DNA from: Verrucomicrobiales bacterium
Lineage (GTDB): Bacteria > Verrucomicrobiota > Verrucomicrobiia > Limisphaerales > UBA9464
DNA length: 7,216 bases
Assembly: GCA_003445095.1 (NCBI GenBank)
Contig: DLVS01000036.1
Coordinates: 1 to 7,216 of the forward strand
Direction: 5' to 3'
The position numbers and the translations under genes were made by a program. Below the pieces are notes generated by a model. It worked only from the letters and a program-made list of their open reading frames with translations, was not told where the DNA came from and made no database searches. This document shows, piece by piece, positions 1-7,157 of the stretch. Every line of letters begins with the position of its first letter. Position 1 is the first letter of the stretch.

Positions 1-2
1 AT

Positions 3-959
3 GGAAACTATGACCGGACCCTTCAAGGCGCACCGGAGGATGACTACGTGTGGACTTTCGACTTCCAGCCCGAGAACGACGACCTGGCCGACGCGCAACG
101 AATTCAGGAATTCGAAGGCTCTGCTAGCGGTAACAACAAACGCGCGGTGGATGAAGTGGACGAGCCCGACGCGTTGAACCGGGCGGGGATCTATTTGACG
201 GCTACTCTTTGGTACCATTGGACGGCGCCGGCAGACGGCTGGGTGACTTTTGACCTGAGTCCGGGAACCAAGATCAACACCACATTGGGTGTCTTTCGTG
301 GGACGAATTACGAGGAGCTGATTGAGCTCGCCAGCAACAACAACTTCGGTAATCGAAAGGCCAGTCGAGTGAGTCTCGCGGTACAAGCCGACGCGAGTTA
401 CTCCGCGGTGGTTGCCGGTGATTTCGATGACAACGCCGTACCCGGCGACGGAGACTTCACGCTCCGTTGGTATCCCACCCCACCTCCGAACATTACTTCA
501 TTCACACCCGCCATCAGTTCTCCCGGCCAGGTCATCACTCTCAACGGCACTAACTTTACTGGAGTCACGCAGGTCACGCTCAACGGCCAGCCGGCGACCT
601 TTGCTTTTTCCACCAACGCGGACTTCCTTGACCTCCGCTTGTTGGTGACCGTTCCAGTGGGAGCCACCAGCGGATTGTTTCGGGTGGAGACCCCGCATGG
701 CGACACGACGGCAACCACCGAGTTCACCGTGATTCCCATTCCAGCGCTAGTGGTGGAAGCCGTCACTGAAAGCACCCTGATTCTCTCCTGGCCAGACGAC
801 GCTATCGGCTTCGCGCTGGAGGCCAGGGATACGCTGGAATCGAACCCGGGCTGGCAACCCGTATCGCTGGATGAAATTCAGCCTCCCACTCCGGGGCGCG
901 TGACGGTTGCGGACTCACTCTCCCGCGGCGTGCGCCTTTATCGACTGCGGCGGCCGTAA
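3..959 (+). CDS. C-terminal part of a secreted subtilase paralogue (5' end outside window)
   Basis: The reading frame is open from the left edge of the window, so the N-terminus is missing; the GTG at 48 is not the real start. The codons before it (from base 3) read GNYDRTLQGAPEDDYVW, which aligns gap-free with GNFDHQEQDSPADDYLW of the next gene. All 318 visible residues align with the last 318 of that subtilase. Visible modules are the end of an SbsA/Big_5-like Ig domain (about 1-21), a PPC-like beta domain (about 25-158, with WYHWTAPADGWVTFDL), an IPT/TIG domain (about 161-244, with GTNFTG and VTLNGQPATF), and a C-terminal module containing LSWPDDAIGFALEA and ending YRLRRP. By comparison about 560 residues, including any catalytic domain, should lie upstream. 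Protease activity is therefore inferred from the paralogue and is not seen here. The protein is probably exported. Confidence 0.85.
   Translation, partial: GNYDRTLQGAPEDDYVWTFDFQPENDDLADAQRIQEFEGSASGNNKRAVDEVDEPDALNRAGIYLTATLWYHWTAPADGWVTFDLSPGTKINTTLGVFRGTNYEELIELASNNNFGNRKASRVSLAVQADASYSAVVAGDFDDNAVPGDGDFTLRWYPTPPPNITSFTPAISSPGQVITLNGTNFTGVTQVTLNGQPATFAFSTNADFLDLRLLVTVPVGATSGLFRVETPHGDTTATTEFTVIPIPALVVEAVTESTLILSWPDDAIGFALEARDTLESNPGWQPVSLDEIQPPTPGRVTVADSLSRGVRLYRLRRP
571..959 (+). repeat. Near-identical 3' tract, copy 1 (shared with 3286-3674)
   Basis: By hand alignment these 389 bases match 3286-3674 without gaps and with 15 differences (about 96% identity). The first 72 bases (571-642) are identical. 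The tract begins inside the IPT/TIG domain and ends at the stop codon. Upstream of it the two genes share only about half of their residues. Confidence 0.93.
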
Positions 960-1043
960 ATCCGTCCGGCCTTTTGCTCGGGAGGGAGTCAGAGTCTCCT
1001 GCCCCGAGGCAGATTGGGTCGAATTCCCCGTTACCTGTTGACC
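960..1043 (+). repeat. Post-stop repeated element with stem-loop, copy 1
   Basis: The spacer after the first gene resembles the sequence after the second. Shared blocks in the same order are GTCAGAGTCTC (988-998), CCCCGAGG (1002-1009) and GTTAC (1030-1034). An imperfect stem-loop can form: CTCGGG (977-982) with CCCGAG (1003-1008), extended inward by AGG (983-985) with CCT (998-1000) across a two-base bulge. There is no following T-run, so it is not a classical intrinsic terminator. Confidence 0.6.
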
Positions 1044-3674
1044 ATGCTCTCCCGCCTCTCCATCGGAGTTTTATTCGCCGCCCTTGCCCTGGGACTGAAC
1101 CGCGGCGCCCTCTACGCCGATGAAGCGATTCCCGTTGAGCTGCTGGTTAAATGCGAGGGAGGACCTTCCGGCGCTCTGGCCCAGGCCGCGGATGCCGCTG
1201 TGGGCGCCACCACAATACGGCGTTTTGAGGTGATCGGCTGGCACTGCGCTGGATTGCCTGCAGGAGTCAGTCTAGCCGAAGGCATGGCCCGCTATCGCGC
1301 TCAACCCGGGGTCCTGCACGTGGAGCCGAATCGGACCGTTCTGCGCCTGCCGCCGGTTCCGCCGCCTCCTCCCGAAGCTGGAACATCGGAGGATCCGGTA
1401 GTCCGGCCGCACTCCGAAGACCCCGCTCCGATCGTGCCGAACGACCCCCGCTACCGCTCACAGTGGAACTTGAAGAAGATTGGAATGGAACAAGCCTGGG
1501 CCACGACCACCGGCAGTTCCAATGTTGTGGTTGCCGTGATCGATACCGGGGTCAATTACCTCCATCCCGACCTCGCGGCCAACATGTGGCGCAACCCCGG
1601 AGAGACGGGTCTTGACGCACAAAACCGAGACAAGGCCACCAACGGCATCGACGACGACGGCAATGGTTACATCGACGATGTGCACGGGATCGACGTCCAG
1701 AATCACACAGGCGATCCCATGGATTTCGGGAACACCGATCCAAGCTCTCCTGACCCTAACCCTCATGGCACCAAGACTGCCGGAGTAATCGGGGCCGTCG
1801 GGAACAACAATATTGGCTTCGCCGGGATCAACTGGCAGGTCAATATCATGGCCATAAAGTATTCCGGCGGCGACCAGAGTTTGTTTTATACGAGCGACAA
1901 GTCGGAATTTGCGGAAGCCATGGAATACTTGGTTCAGATGAAGCGGCGAGGAGTCAATCTCCGCGTGGTCAGTCTCGGTTGGAGCGACGATGTCGTCGGC
2001 GAGATTGTCACGGATTCGGTGCGCGCTGTCGGAGCCGAAGGCATTCTCTGCGCGTTCCCTGCAGGCAATTCGGGTTTCGATCTTGATTCCACGCAATGGC
2101 TAATAAACACGGCGGATTTGTTCAACATCGTGACCGTGGGTGGCAGTGGCCGTTCGGATGAATTGCTCTTTAGCTATGGACGCTCGACCGTCGATCTGAT
2201 CGCTCCTGGCACGGAGACGATAACGACAGGTTTCGGTGAGAGTTACATCACCACGTTCAGGGGCACCTCCGCTTCGACACCCCATGTGGCCGGGGCGGCA
2301 GCGCTGCTCTGCGCGGCCAAGCCCGGCATTTCCATCGCCGAATTGCGCACTGCCCTTCTGGGTTCGGTGGACCCCGTTCCAGCAGCGAAGGGAAAAACTG
2401 TGACCGGCGGACGATTGAATGTGGCGCGCGCGTTGCAATCTCTCACCGATTCTTCCCGTGCGCCGATGGTAATTTGGAGTTCACCGACTGGTTTGCGTGC
2501 CGGTACTAATGTGCCCGTTCATGTCGTCTTCAGTCAGCCGATGAACCGGACCAGCGTGGAGCAAGCCTTCGTCATCGACCCGCCCGTGGCAGGCAATTTC
2601 GAGTGGTCACCCGACGGCACGCAATTCACGTTTCGTCATCAAGAGCCATTTCTTCGCACGAATCATACGGCTCGCATTACCGCCTTAGCAAAAGACATCG
2701 AGGGTCGAACGTTGGACGGTAACTTTGATCACCAGGAGCAGGATTCCCCTGCCGATGACTATCTTTGGTCATTTCGATTCCCGTTGCTGAACGACGATTT
2801 CGCCGGTGCTCTGCGAATTGCGGGAGCTGCAGGGAACATCACGGCGAACAACCGAACGGCGACGGTCGAAACAAGCGAGCAACCGCCTAAAGGTTACTAT
2901 TTTTTCGATTACGACGCTTCCGTATGGTATCAGTGGACCGCGCCGAGCGACGGCTGGTTCACGTTCGATCTAACCACGGGCACCACCTTCGATAGCATCC
3001 TGACCGTCTTCTCCGGGACGGCAATTGAGACCTTAGACGAAGTGGCGAGCAGCGTTGACTACGGTTCCAGGACATCCAGTCGTGCCAGCTTTTCAGCGGC
3101 CATCGATCGCACCTATGCCATCGCCGTAGCTGGAGTTTGGGCGGACAACCTCGTGGGCACGATGGGCAATTTCACGCTGCGTTGGTATCCCACGCCGCCG
3201 CCGGGGATCACTTCATTCACCCCGGCAACCGGAGCGCCCGGACAGGTCGTTACGCTCGTCGGAACCAACTTCACCGGAGCCACCCAGGTCACGCTCAACG
3301 GCCAGCCGGCGACCTTTGCTTTTTCCACCAACGCGGACTTCCTTGACCTCCGCTTGTCGGTGACCGTGCCAGCGGGAGCCACCAGCGGATTGTTTCGGGT
3401 GGAGACCCCGCATGGCGACACGACGGCAGCCACCGAGTTCACCGTGATTCCCATTCCAGCGCTGGTGGTGAAAGCCGTCACTGAAAGCACCGTGATTCTC
3501 TCCTGGCCAGACGACGCTATCGGCTTCGCGCTGGAGGCCAAGGATACGCTGGAATCGAACCCGGGCTGGCAACCCGTGTCGCTACAGGAAATTCAACCTC
3601 CCACTCCGGGGCGCGTGACGGTTGCGGACTCACTCTCCCGCGGCGCGCGCCTTTATCGACTGCGGCGACCGTAA
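1044..3674 (+). CDS. Secreted subtilisin-like serine protease (peptidase S8) with Ig-like, PPC-like and IPT/TIG modules
   Basis: An 876-residue extracellular endopeptidase of the S8 family. ATG 1044 is chosen over the in-frame TTG at 1014 because it starts directly at a signal peptide: MLSR, a hydrophobic stretch, then probable cleavage after ALYA (residue 25). No strong Shine-Dalgarno is seen. Residues about 29-103 look like an I9-type propeptide, followed by a Pro-rich linker (about 101-135). The catalytic domain spans about 135-465. It has Asp167 in VAVIDTGVNYLHPDL, His241 in NPHGTKTAGVIG, oxyanion Asn342 in FPAGNSG and nucleophile Ser409 in GTSASTPHVAGAAAL, so the full triad is present. 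A DDDGNGYIDD loop (about 203-212) resembles an EF-hand-type calcium site. Then come an SbsA/Big_5-like Ig domain (about 473-580), a PPC-like domain (about 583-716), IPT/TIG (about 719-802) and a C-terminal module ending YRLRRP. It lies 84 bases after its paralogue and may be co-transcribed with it. The substrate is unknown. Confidence 0.93.
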   Translation: MLSRLSIGVLFAALALGLNRGALYADEAIPVELLVKCEGGPSGALAQAADAAVGATTIRRFEVIGWHCAGLPAGVSLAEGMARYRAQPGVLHVEPNRTVLRLPPVPPPPPEAGTSEDPVVRPHSEDPAPIVPNDPRYRSQWNLKKIGMEQAWATTTGSSNVVVAVIDTGVNYLHPDLAANMWRNPGETGLDAQNRDKATNGIDDDGNGYIDDVHGIDVQNHTGDPMDFGNTDPSSPDPNPHGTKTAGVIGAVGNNNIGFAGINWQVNIMAIKYSGGDQSLFYTSDKSEFAEAMEYLVQMKRRGVNLRVVSLGWSDDVVGEIVTDSVRAVGAEGILCAFPAGNSGFDLDSTQWLINTADLFNIVTVGGSGRSDELLFSYGRSTVDLIAPGTETITTGFGESYITTFRGTSASTPHVAGAAALLCAAKPGISIAELRTALLGSVDPVPAAKGKTVTGGRLNVARALQSLTDSSRAPMVIWSSPTGLRAGTNVPVHVVFSQPMNRTSVEQAFVIDPPVAGNFEWSPDGTQFTFRHQEPFLRTNHTARITALAKDIEGRTLDGNFDHQEQDSPADDYLWSFRFPLLNDDFAGALRIAGAAGNITANNRTATVETSEQPPKGYYFFDYDASVWYQWTAPSDGWFTFDLTTGTTFDSILTVFSGTAIETLDEVASSVDYGSRTSSRASFSAAIDRTYAIAVAGVWADNLVGTMGNFTLRWYPTPPPGITSFTPATGAPGQVVTLVGTNFTGATQVTLNGQPATFAFSTNADFLDLRLSVTVPAGATSGLFRVETPHGDTTAATEFTVIPIPALVVKAVTESTVILSWPDDAIGFALEAKDTLESNPGWQPVSLQEIQPPTPGRVTVADSLSRGARLYRLRRP
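3286..3674 (+). repeat. Near-identical 3' tract, copy 2 (shared with 571-959)
   Basis: This is the second copy of the direct repeat, offset by exactly 2715 bases. Of the 15 differences, about nine change the amino acid (eight residue replacements) and six are silent. The copies lie in the same orientation at the ends of tandem paralogous genes, so they are potential substrates for recombination that would delete or duplicate the 2.7 kb between them. Confidence 0.93.
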
Positions 3675-3770
3675 ATCCCGCGCGGACTCTTTCCTCGGCA
3701 AGGGGGTCAGAGTCTCTTCACCTCTTCTCCCCCGAGGTCACAGATTTCATCCGATTTCCGGTTACTTCAG
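3675..3770 (+). repeat. Post-stop repeated element with stem-loop, copy 2
   Basis: This is the counterpart of 960-1043. GTCAGAGTCTC is at 3706-3716, CCCCGAGG at 3730-3737 and GTTAC at 3761-3765. CCTCGG (3693-3698) can pair with CCGAGG (3732-3737), and inner GGGGG (3702-3706) can add pairs with the C-run at 3729-3731. The loop is longer than in copy 1, but the stem base is kept. It may be a transcript-end structure or simply duplicated spacer. No T-run follows. Confidence 0.55.
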
Positions 3771-3783
3771 CGCGCGGTTGCTT

Positions 3784-3798
3784 CTTCACCGGGTGAAG
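3784..3798. promoter_or_regulatory. Perfect palindrome upstream of the Calx-beta gene, possible operator
   Basis: CTTCACC-G-GGTGAAG has 7-base arms around a single central base and ends 37 bases before the ATG at 3836. Its position fits an operator or a leader hairpin for that gene. No convincing -35/-10 pair was found beside it, so the function is inferred from symmetry and place alone. Confidence 0.35.
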
Positions 3799-3835
3799 GT
3801 TCGTCGCTTTTCCACGACGTTCTGACGCCAAGAAC

Positions 3836-6265
3836 ATGAACTGCATACCATCGCTGTCTCCAAGGCGCTGTCTCAGTCTTCTGACGACCCTCGGGATCCT
3901 CGCGCTCTCGCCAGCCCGCGCCGCCACTACGATTGAGTTTGGCACCAACAACGTGGAAGTCGTCGAAGGGCAATCCCTGTTCATTCCTCTGGCTGTCTCG
4001 CCTGCTCCTTGGGCCGGCGAAATCCGCTATCGGGTCTGGCTCACCGGCGGAACCGCCACGGCGGATGACTACTATGGATTGTGGTCACAAGAGCGAATTC
4101 TTTACGAGGATGCTGCCAACCCTCCCAGTTTCTTTGCGTTTGATGCTGCGGACGACGGCCTGCCGGAGAGTGACGAGACTCTTGAGTTGCGGCTCGAAGT
4201 CATCCACGGCGCGGAGGCTGGTGCCCAAACCAACCTCGCCGTAGTCATTCACAGCCGGCCCGCTTCTGTGAACCTGCATGCAACCTGGTTACGCTTCCCC
4301 GGCGAAAGCGGCCTCCCCGGATTTTATGGCGGGTTTGAAGGGGGAATCATCGGCTTTTTCGTCGAGCGCAGCGGCGACACCAACTTGCCGGTGACCGTGG
4401 ACTGGGCCACCACCGGGGAAGGGTCGGCGATTCCAGGAGTGGATTTCGTCCTGACGAACGGCATGGTGACAATTCCGGCAGGAGCCCGATTCGCGGACAC
4501 CAAGATTCAGGTTCCTGCCACGGACAACGGCGTCGTGAACCTGTCCAAAACGCTGTCCGCTCGCCTCTCCAATCCGTCGCCTGGTATCACGATTGGCGAC
4601 GGAGCTTCGGCCACCGCGGAGATCCGCGACAACGAAGCACCCGCCACCCAGGATTTTCAAGCTGCGGCCCAAATGAGCGGGTCCCTGGCATTCCCCGTCC
4701 GATTCGACCCGGAGCCCACGGCAGCCCTGCCCGACGGTGGTCTGCTTCGATTAAACGGATTCTTCGACGGCAGCCCGCCGGGTGGACACGTGCTGTTTCG
4801 ATACGACTCCTCGGGGAACTTGGTTGGACTGACCGAATTGCCGGCCGAAGTCACTTCAGTCAGTAGCTTTCTGGCCGATGAAGATGGGAGGGTCTTTGTG
4901 TCGGGCTACTTCCAGTCAGTGCAGGATCGGTTCAAGTGGCGACTGGTCCGCTTGGAGGCCGATGGACGGCTCGATAAGACCTTCACACCGCTGCTGGATG
5001 CTTTTGGGAACCCACCCGAGGCGCTGCTGCGGCAGCCCGGCGGGCGGTTGGTCGTGGCCCGATGGGCGGACGACAACTCCCAGGTCCTGCTACGCTTGTT
5101 AAGCGATGGAACGATAGACCCGACCTTCGCCGCCACTTCCCCGGGCTGGTATCCGGGGCAGACCGCAAGAGTCTGGCAGCATATTGAGGGCTCGTTTCTC
5201 GTCCAGGGCACAAACCGATTGCTGCGGTTCAGTCAAGACGGCGTGCTGGATGCCGGGTTCCAGGCCCCGGAAGGCTCAGGCTGTTGCCGCCCGGTCACCG
5301 TGCTGCCGGATGGCCGAGTCCTAGTGATTGTTGATGGCCGGATGGTGCGCCTGAAGCCCGACGGCGGTTTGGATGCCGAATTTCATAGTTTCAACGCGCA
5401 AAATGGCCCTTCCAGCTTGCTTCCCGACGGGCGGTTTCTCGCGGGGCAGCAAGTGAAAACTGGTCGGGCAACCACACTCACCTTCGGCATGGTGATGCTT
5501 CCAGATGGCCGGCCCGATCCGGGACTGCCGGAGATCCCCGGGTTCTTTGGCCCAGTTGAATGGGACGCTATTGGAGTCCGGCCGACTTCAACGCACGTCT
5601 TCGCCAATGGCAAGGTGTTGGGCTGGGGCTCCCAGTGGTATCGCTTTATTCAGGCGCCCAAGACGGCGGTCGCGCTCGTCGAATACTTGGATGGGATGCT
5701 GACGGGCACGTGGCGGCCTGAAGTGTTCGTCCGTGGGAATGGGGACGAGGCGGCGGCGTGGAGTTTTTCGGTCCGCCGCTTCGGAGAGACCACCAAGTCG
5801 GCCCGGGTTCGGGTCCGCACCCTTGGAGGCACTCTTCAAGCCGGCGTCGATTACGAACCGCTGGATCAGGAAATCACCTTCGCGCCTTTGGAAGTGGCGC
5901 ATCCCTTGACTCTGAACTTCAAGGCGGCCCGCCCGCCGTCGCGAAGCGGGACGGTGCTCGTCGAGATGCTGGAGGCGGAAGGCTTCGAGGAAGTGGCACC
6001 GCCGGTCACCGTGGTGCTGGGAGGCACCGAGCCGGCCTTCGCCGAGCAGGGCGTGGAATTCCTGCCCGGCGGCTGGACCGGGCTGGTGCTGGACGATCCC
6101 ACGTCACACTTGGCCCCTCAATTTGAGGTCTCCGACAATCTCCAAACCTGGCAGTCGCTACGACTGGCGCAGATTTGGGGCGACTACGGCCGCTGGGTGG
6201 CCCTCGATCCGAACGCGGCCGATGCCCCGCAGCGCTTTTATCGGGCCCGGGCGGTCGCTCCATGA
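3836..6265 (+). CDS. Secreted Calx-beta / delta-60 repeat protein
   Basis: A large exported protein (809 residues) with no enzyme motif; a structural, adhesive or calcium-binding surface role is inferred. The N-terminus MNCIPSLSPRRCLSLL and a hydrophobic core look like a signal peptide, with cleavage after SPARA (residue 29). Residues about 31-139 form a Calx-beta-like domain (VVEGQSLFIPLAV, then GTATADDYYG). A second, more typical one spans about 165-266 (FFVERSGDTNLPVTVDW, GSAIPGVDFVLTNG, VTIPAGA, then AEIRDNE). Residues about 290-598 hold roughly five delta-60-type repeats: DGRLDKTF, DGTIDPTF, DGVLDAGF and DGGLDAEF, each followed by a DGR- or GGR-type strand such as LPDGRVLVI; a fifth is degenerate (DGRPDPGL). 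They probably build a propeller-like fold. A third Calx-beta-like domain (about 636-728, with GTLQAGVDYEPL) is followed by a C-terminal module with W772 and FYRAR at 801-805. It starts 161 bases after the protease gene; no strong ribosome binding site is visible. Confidence 0.88.
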   Translation: MNCIPSLSPRRCLSLLTTLGILALSPARAATTIEFGTNNVEVVEGQSLFIPLAVSPAPWAGEIRYRVWLTGGTATADDYYGLWSQERILYEDAANPPSFFAFDAADDGLPESDETLELRLEVIHGAEAGAQTNLAVVIHSRPASVNLHATWLRFPGESGLPGFYGGFEGGIIGFFVERSGDTNLPVTVDWATTGEGSAIPGVDFVLTNGMVTIPAGARFADTKIQVPATDNGVVNLSKTLSARLSNPSPGITIGDGASATAEIRDNEAPATQDFQAAAQMSGSLAFPVRFDPEPTAALPDGGLLRLNGFFDGSPPGGHVLFRYDSSGNLVGLTELPAEVTSVSSFLADEDGRVFVSGYFQSVQDRFKWRLVRLEADGRLDKTFTPLLDAFGNPPEALLRQPGGRLVVARWADDNSQVLLRLLSDGTIDPTFAATSPGWYPGQTARVWQHIEGSFLVQGTNRLLRFSQDGVLDAGFQAPEGSGCCRPVTVLPDGRVLVIVDGRMVRLKPDGGLDAEFHSFNAQNGPSSLLPDGRFLAGQQVKTGRATTLTFGMVMLPDGRPDPGLPEIPGFFGPVEWDAIGVRPTSTHVFANGKVLGWGSQWYRFIQAPKTAVALVEYLDGMLTGTWRPEVFVRGNGDEAAAWSFSVRRFGETTKSARVRVRTLGGTLQAGVDYEPLDQEITFAPLEVAHPLTLNFKAARPPSRSGTVLVEMLEAEGFEEVAPPVTVVLGGTEPAFAEQGVEFLPGGWTGLVLDDPTSHLAPQFEVSDNLQTWQSLRLAQIWGDYGRWVALDPNAADAPQRFYRARAVAP

Positions 6266-6326
6266 ATCTGGAAGCCGCCAGCAGGCTTTGGATGCCAGCG
6301 CCATTCCACCGGGGATCGCTTAGAAT

Positions 6327-6342
6327 CCGCTGCGCCGCTGCG
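6327..6342. repeat. Two tandem copies of CCGCTGCG in the convergent spacer
   Basis: The 79-base spacer between the two convergent stop codons (6266-6344) contains CCGCTGCG twice in a row, just beyond the toxin stop. GC-rich pairing is possible, but there is no T-run on either strand. No terminator can be called in this spacer. Confidence 0.4.
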
Positions 6343-6344
6343 CC

Positions 6345-6761
6345 CTACGAGGTTGACGTTGTCGACGGATCCCAGATCACCAACAGGCGAAAGTAGTCGC
6401 GGTAGTACCCCCGATCACGGGCCAGGAGGCGGTCGGTGAGTTGTTGGGCGTGAGCGGCGATGAGAAAATCGGGCACCACGCGTCCGCGTTTGCCACCGCG
6501 TTCGAGGAAGGTGCGAAACATCTCACCCGCGAGCACTGCCACAGCCTGGGTAGAGGGCAGAAAGTTGAGTTTCCAGTCCGCGAGAAATTTCTGCAGGTCA
6601 CCTGGCTCCAGAACGGGGGCAATTTCGGCGACGACCACTTCGGAGACTGCCAGCGATCCTTCGGCGGCCGATCGCCGAAGTGCGTTAATCGACGAGGAGA
6701 CGTGCTGTGGATCGTTTAAGAGGACGTCGAGCAACACCGAGGAATCAACGGCCGTTACCAT
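6345..6761 (-). CDS. vapC: PIN-domain ribonuclease toxin, VapC-like
   Basis: A 138-residue PIN-domain protein, a typical VapC length. The family comprises Mg/Mn-dependent ribonucleases that cut tRNA or other RNAs and arrest translation when their antitoxin is lost. The acidic active-site set is visible: Asp6 in VDSSVLLD, Glu46 in SEVVVAEI, Asp98 in VVPDFLIAAHA and Asp116 in LLARDRGYYRDYF. The ATG at 6761 lies inside the 3' end of the antitoxin gene (17-base overlap in another frame), and no Shine-Dalgarno is seen, so translational coupling is likely. The protein is cytoplasmic. The gene converges on the upstream secreted-protein gene with 79 bases between stop codons. The RNA target cannot be told from the sequence. 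Confidence 0.9.
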   Translation of the reverse strand: MVTAVDSSVLLDVLLNDPQHVSSSINALRRSAAEGSLAVSEVVVAEIAPVLEPGDLQKFLADWKLNFLPSTQAVAVLAGEMFRTFLERGGKRGRVVPDFLIAAHAQQLTDRLLARDRGYYRDYFRLLVIWDPSTTSTS

Positions 6762-6978
6762 CGCGGATTAGGTGAAGGTATTCAGCGGTAGATTGCGCTG
6801 CAGGCAGCCGACCACGACCGCGCCATTTCTCAAACTGATCGTCCTCCGACGCCTTCCAGGCCACGAGAAGTCTGCCCTCGGTCTGAACCTCCATCGTTTG
6901 GCCCGGCGTCAGGCCGAGCCGCTCTCGGAGCTCGGGCGGAATGGCAAGCGATCCTTCGGCCGTCACCAATGCGGTCAT
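6745..6978 (-). CDS. vapB: AbrB/MazE-type (SpoVT-AbrB fold) antitoxin, VapB-like
   Basis: A 77-residue protein. Residues about 1-45 have the swapped-hairpin AbrB pattern: VTAEGSLAIPPELRERLGL, then PGQTMEVQTEGRLLV. This fold normally binds operator DNA as a dimer. The C-terminal part (KWRGRGRLPAAQSTAEYL) is the kind of tail that wraps the partner PIN toxin. The ATG at 6978 is well fixed: an in-frame TAG lies four codons upstream (6988-6990), and AGGG (complement of 6986-6989) sits 7 bases before the ATG. It is the first gene of the pair and overlaps the toxin start by 17 bases. Family behaviour predicts that the pair represses its own promoter as a complex; no clear operator was identified here. 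Confidence 0.88.
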   Translation of the reverse strand: MTALVTAEGSLAIPPELRERLGLTPGQTMEVQTEGRLLVAWKASEDDQFEKWRGRGRLPAAQSTAEYLHLIRDGNGR

Positions 6979-6985
6979 GATGGGA

Positions 6986-6989
6986 CCCT
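6986..6989 (-). promoter_or_regulatory. Likely ribosome binding site of the antitoxin gene
   Basis: On the minus strand AGGG lies 7 bases before the ATG at 6978. Together with the in-frame TAG at 6988-6990 it supports that start codon. Confidence 0.5.
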
Positions 6990-7157
6990 AGAGCGGGGAA
7001 GGAGCCGGACAAGTTGAATCTCTGCGCCGGATCTACTTCGATTTCCCATTCCGACACCAGATGAGAGCACGACCCAGGTAAATCATGGAACGGAAATGCT
7101 TCTAGACTCACGCGATGGCGCTAAGCCGCGAAGAAAACATTAATCACGGATGGTAGT

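Noticed and set aside
48..50. GTG at 48 as a true start of the first gene
   Set aside because: The frame is open to the window edge, and the upstream codons align with the paralogue, so the gene continues to the left.
976..1010. Intrinsic terminator after the first gene
   Set aside because: The stem-loop is not followed by a T-run, so only a structured repeat is claimed.
1014..1043. TTG at 1014 as the start of the subtilase
   Set aside because: It would add ten residues before a well-formed signal peptide that begins at the ATG at 1044, and it falls inside the repeated post-stop spacer.
1458..2096. 212-codon minus-strand frame inside the subtilase gene
   Set aside because: It lies opposite the catalytic domain with its intact triad motifs. 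Long antisense frames are expected in GC-rich coding DNA, and no domain is recognisable in it.
6830..7111. 93-codon minus-strand reading frame starting upstream of the antitoxin
   Set aside because: It starts with GTG, overlaps the antitoxin gene over most of its second half in another frame, and its translation there is low-complexity. The AbrB-type frame is clearly the real one.
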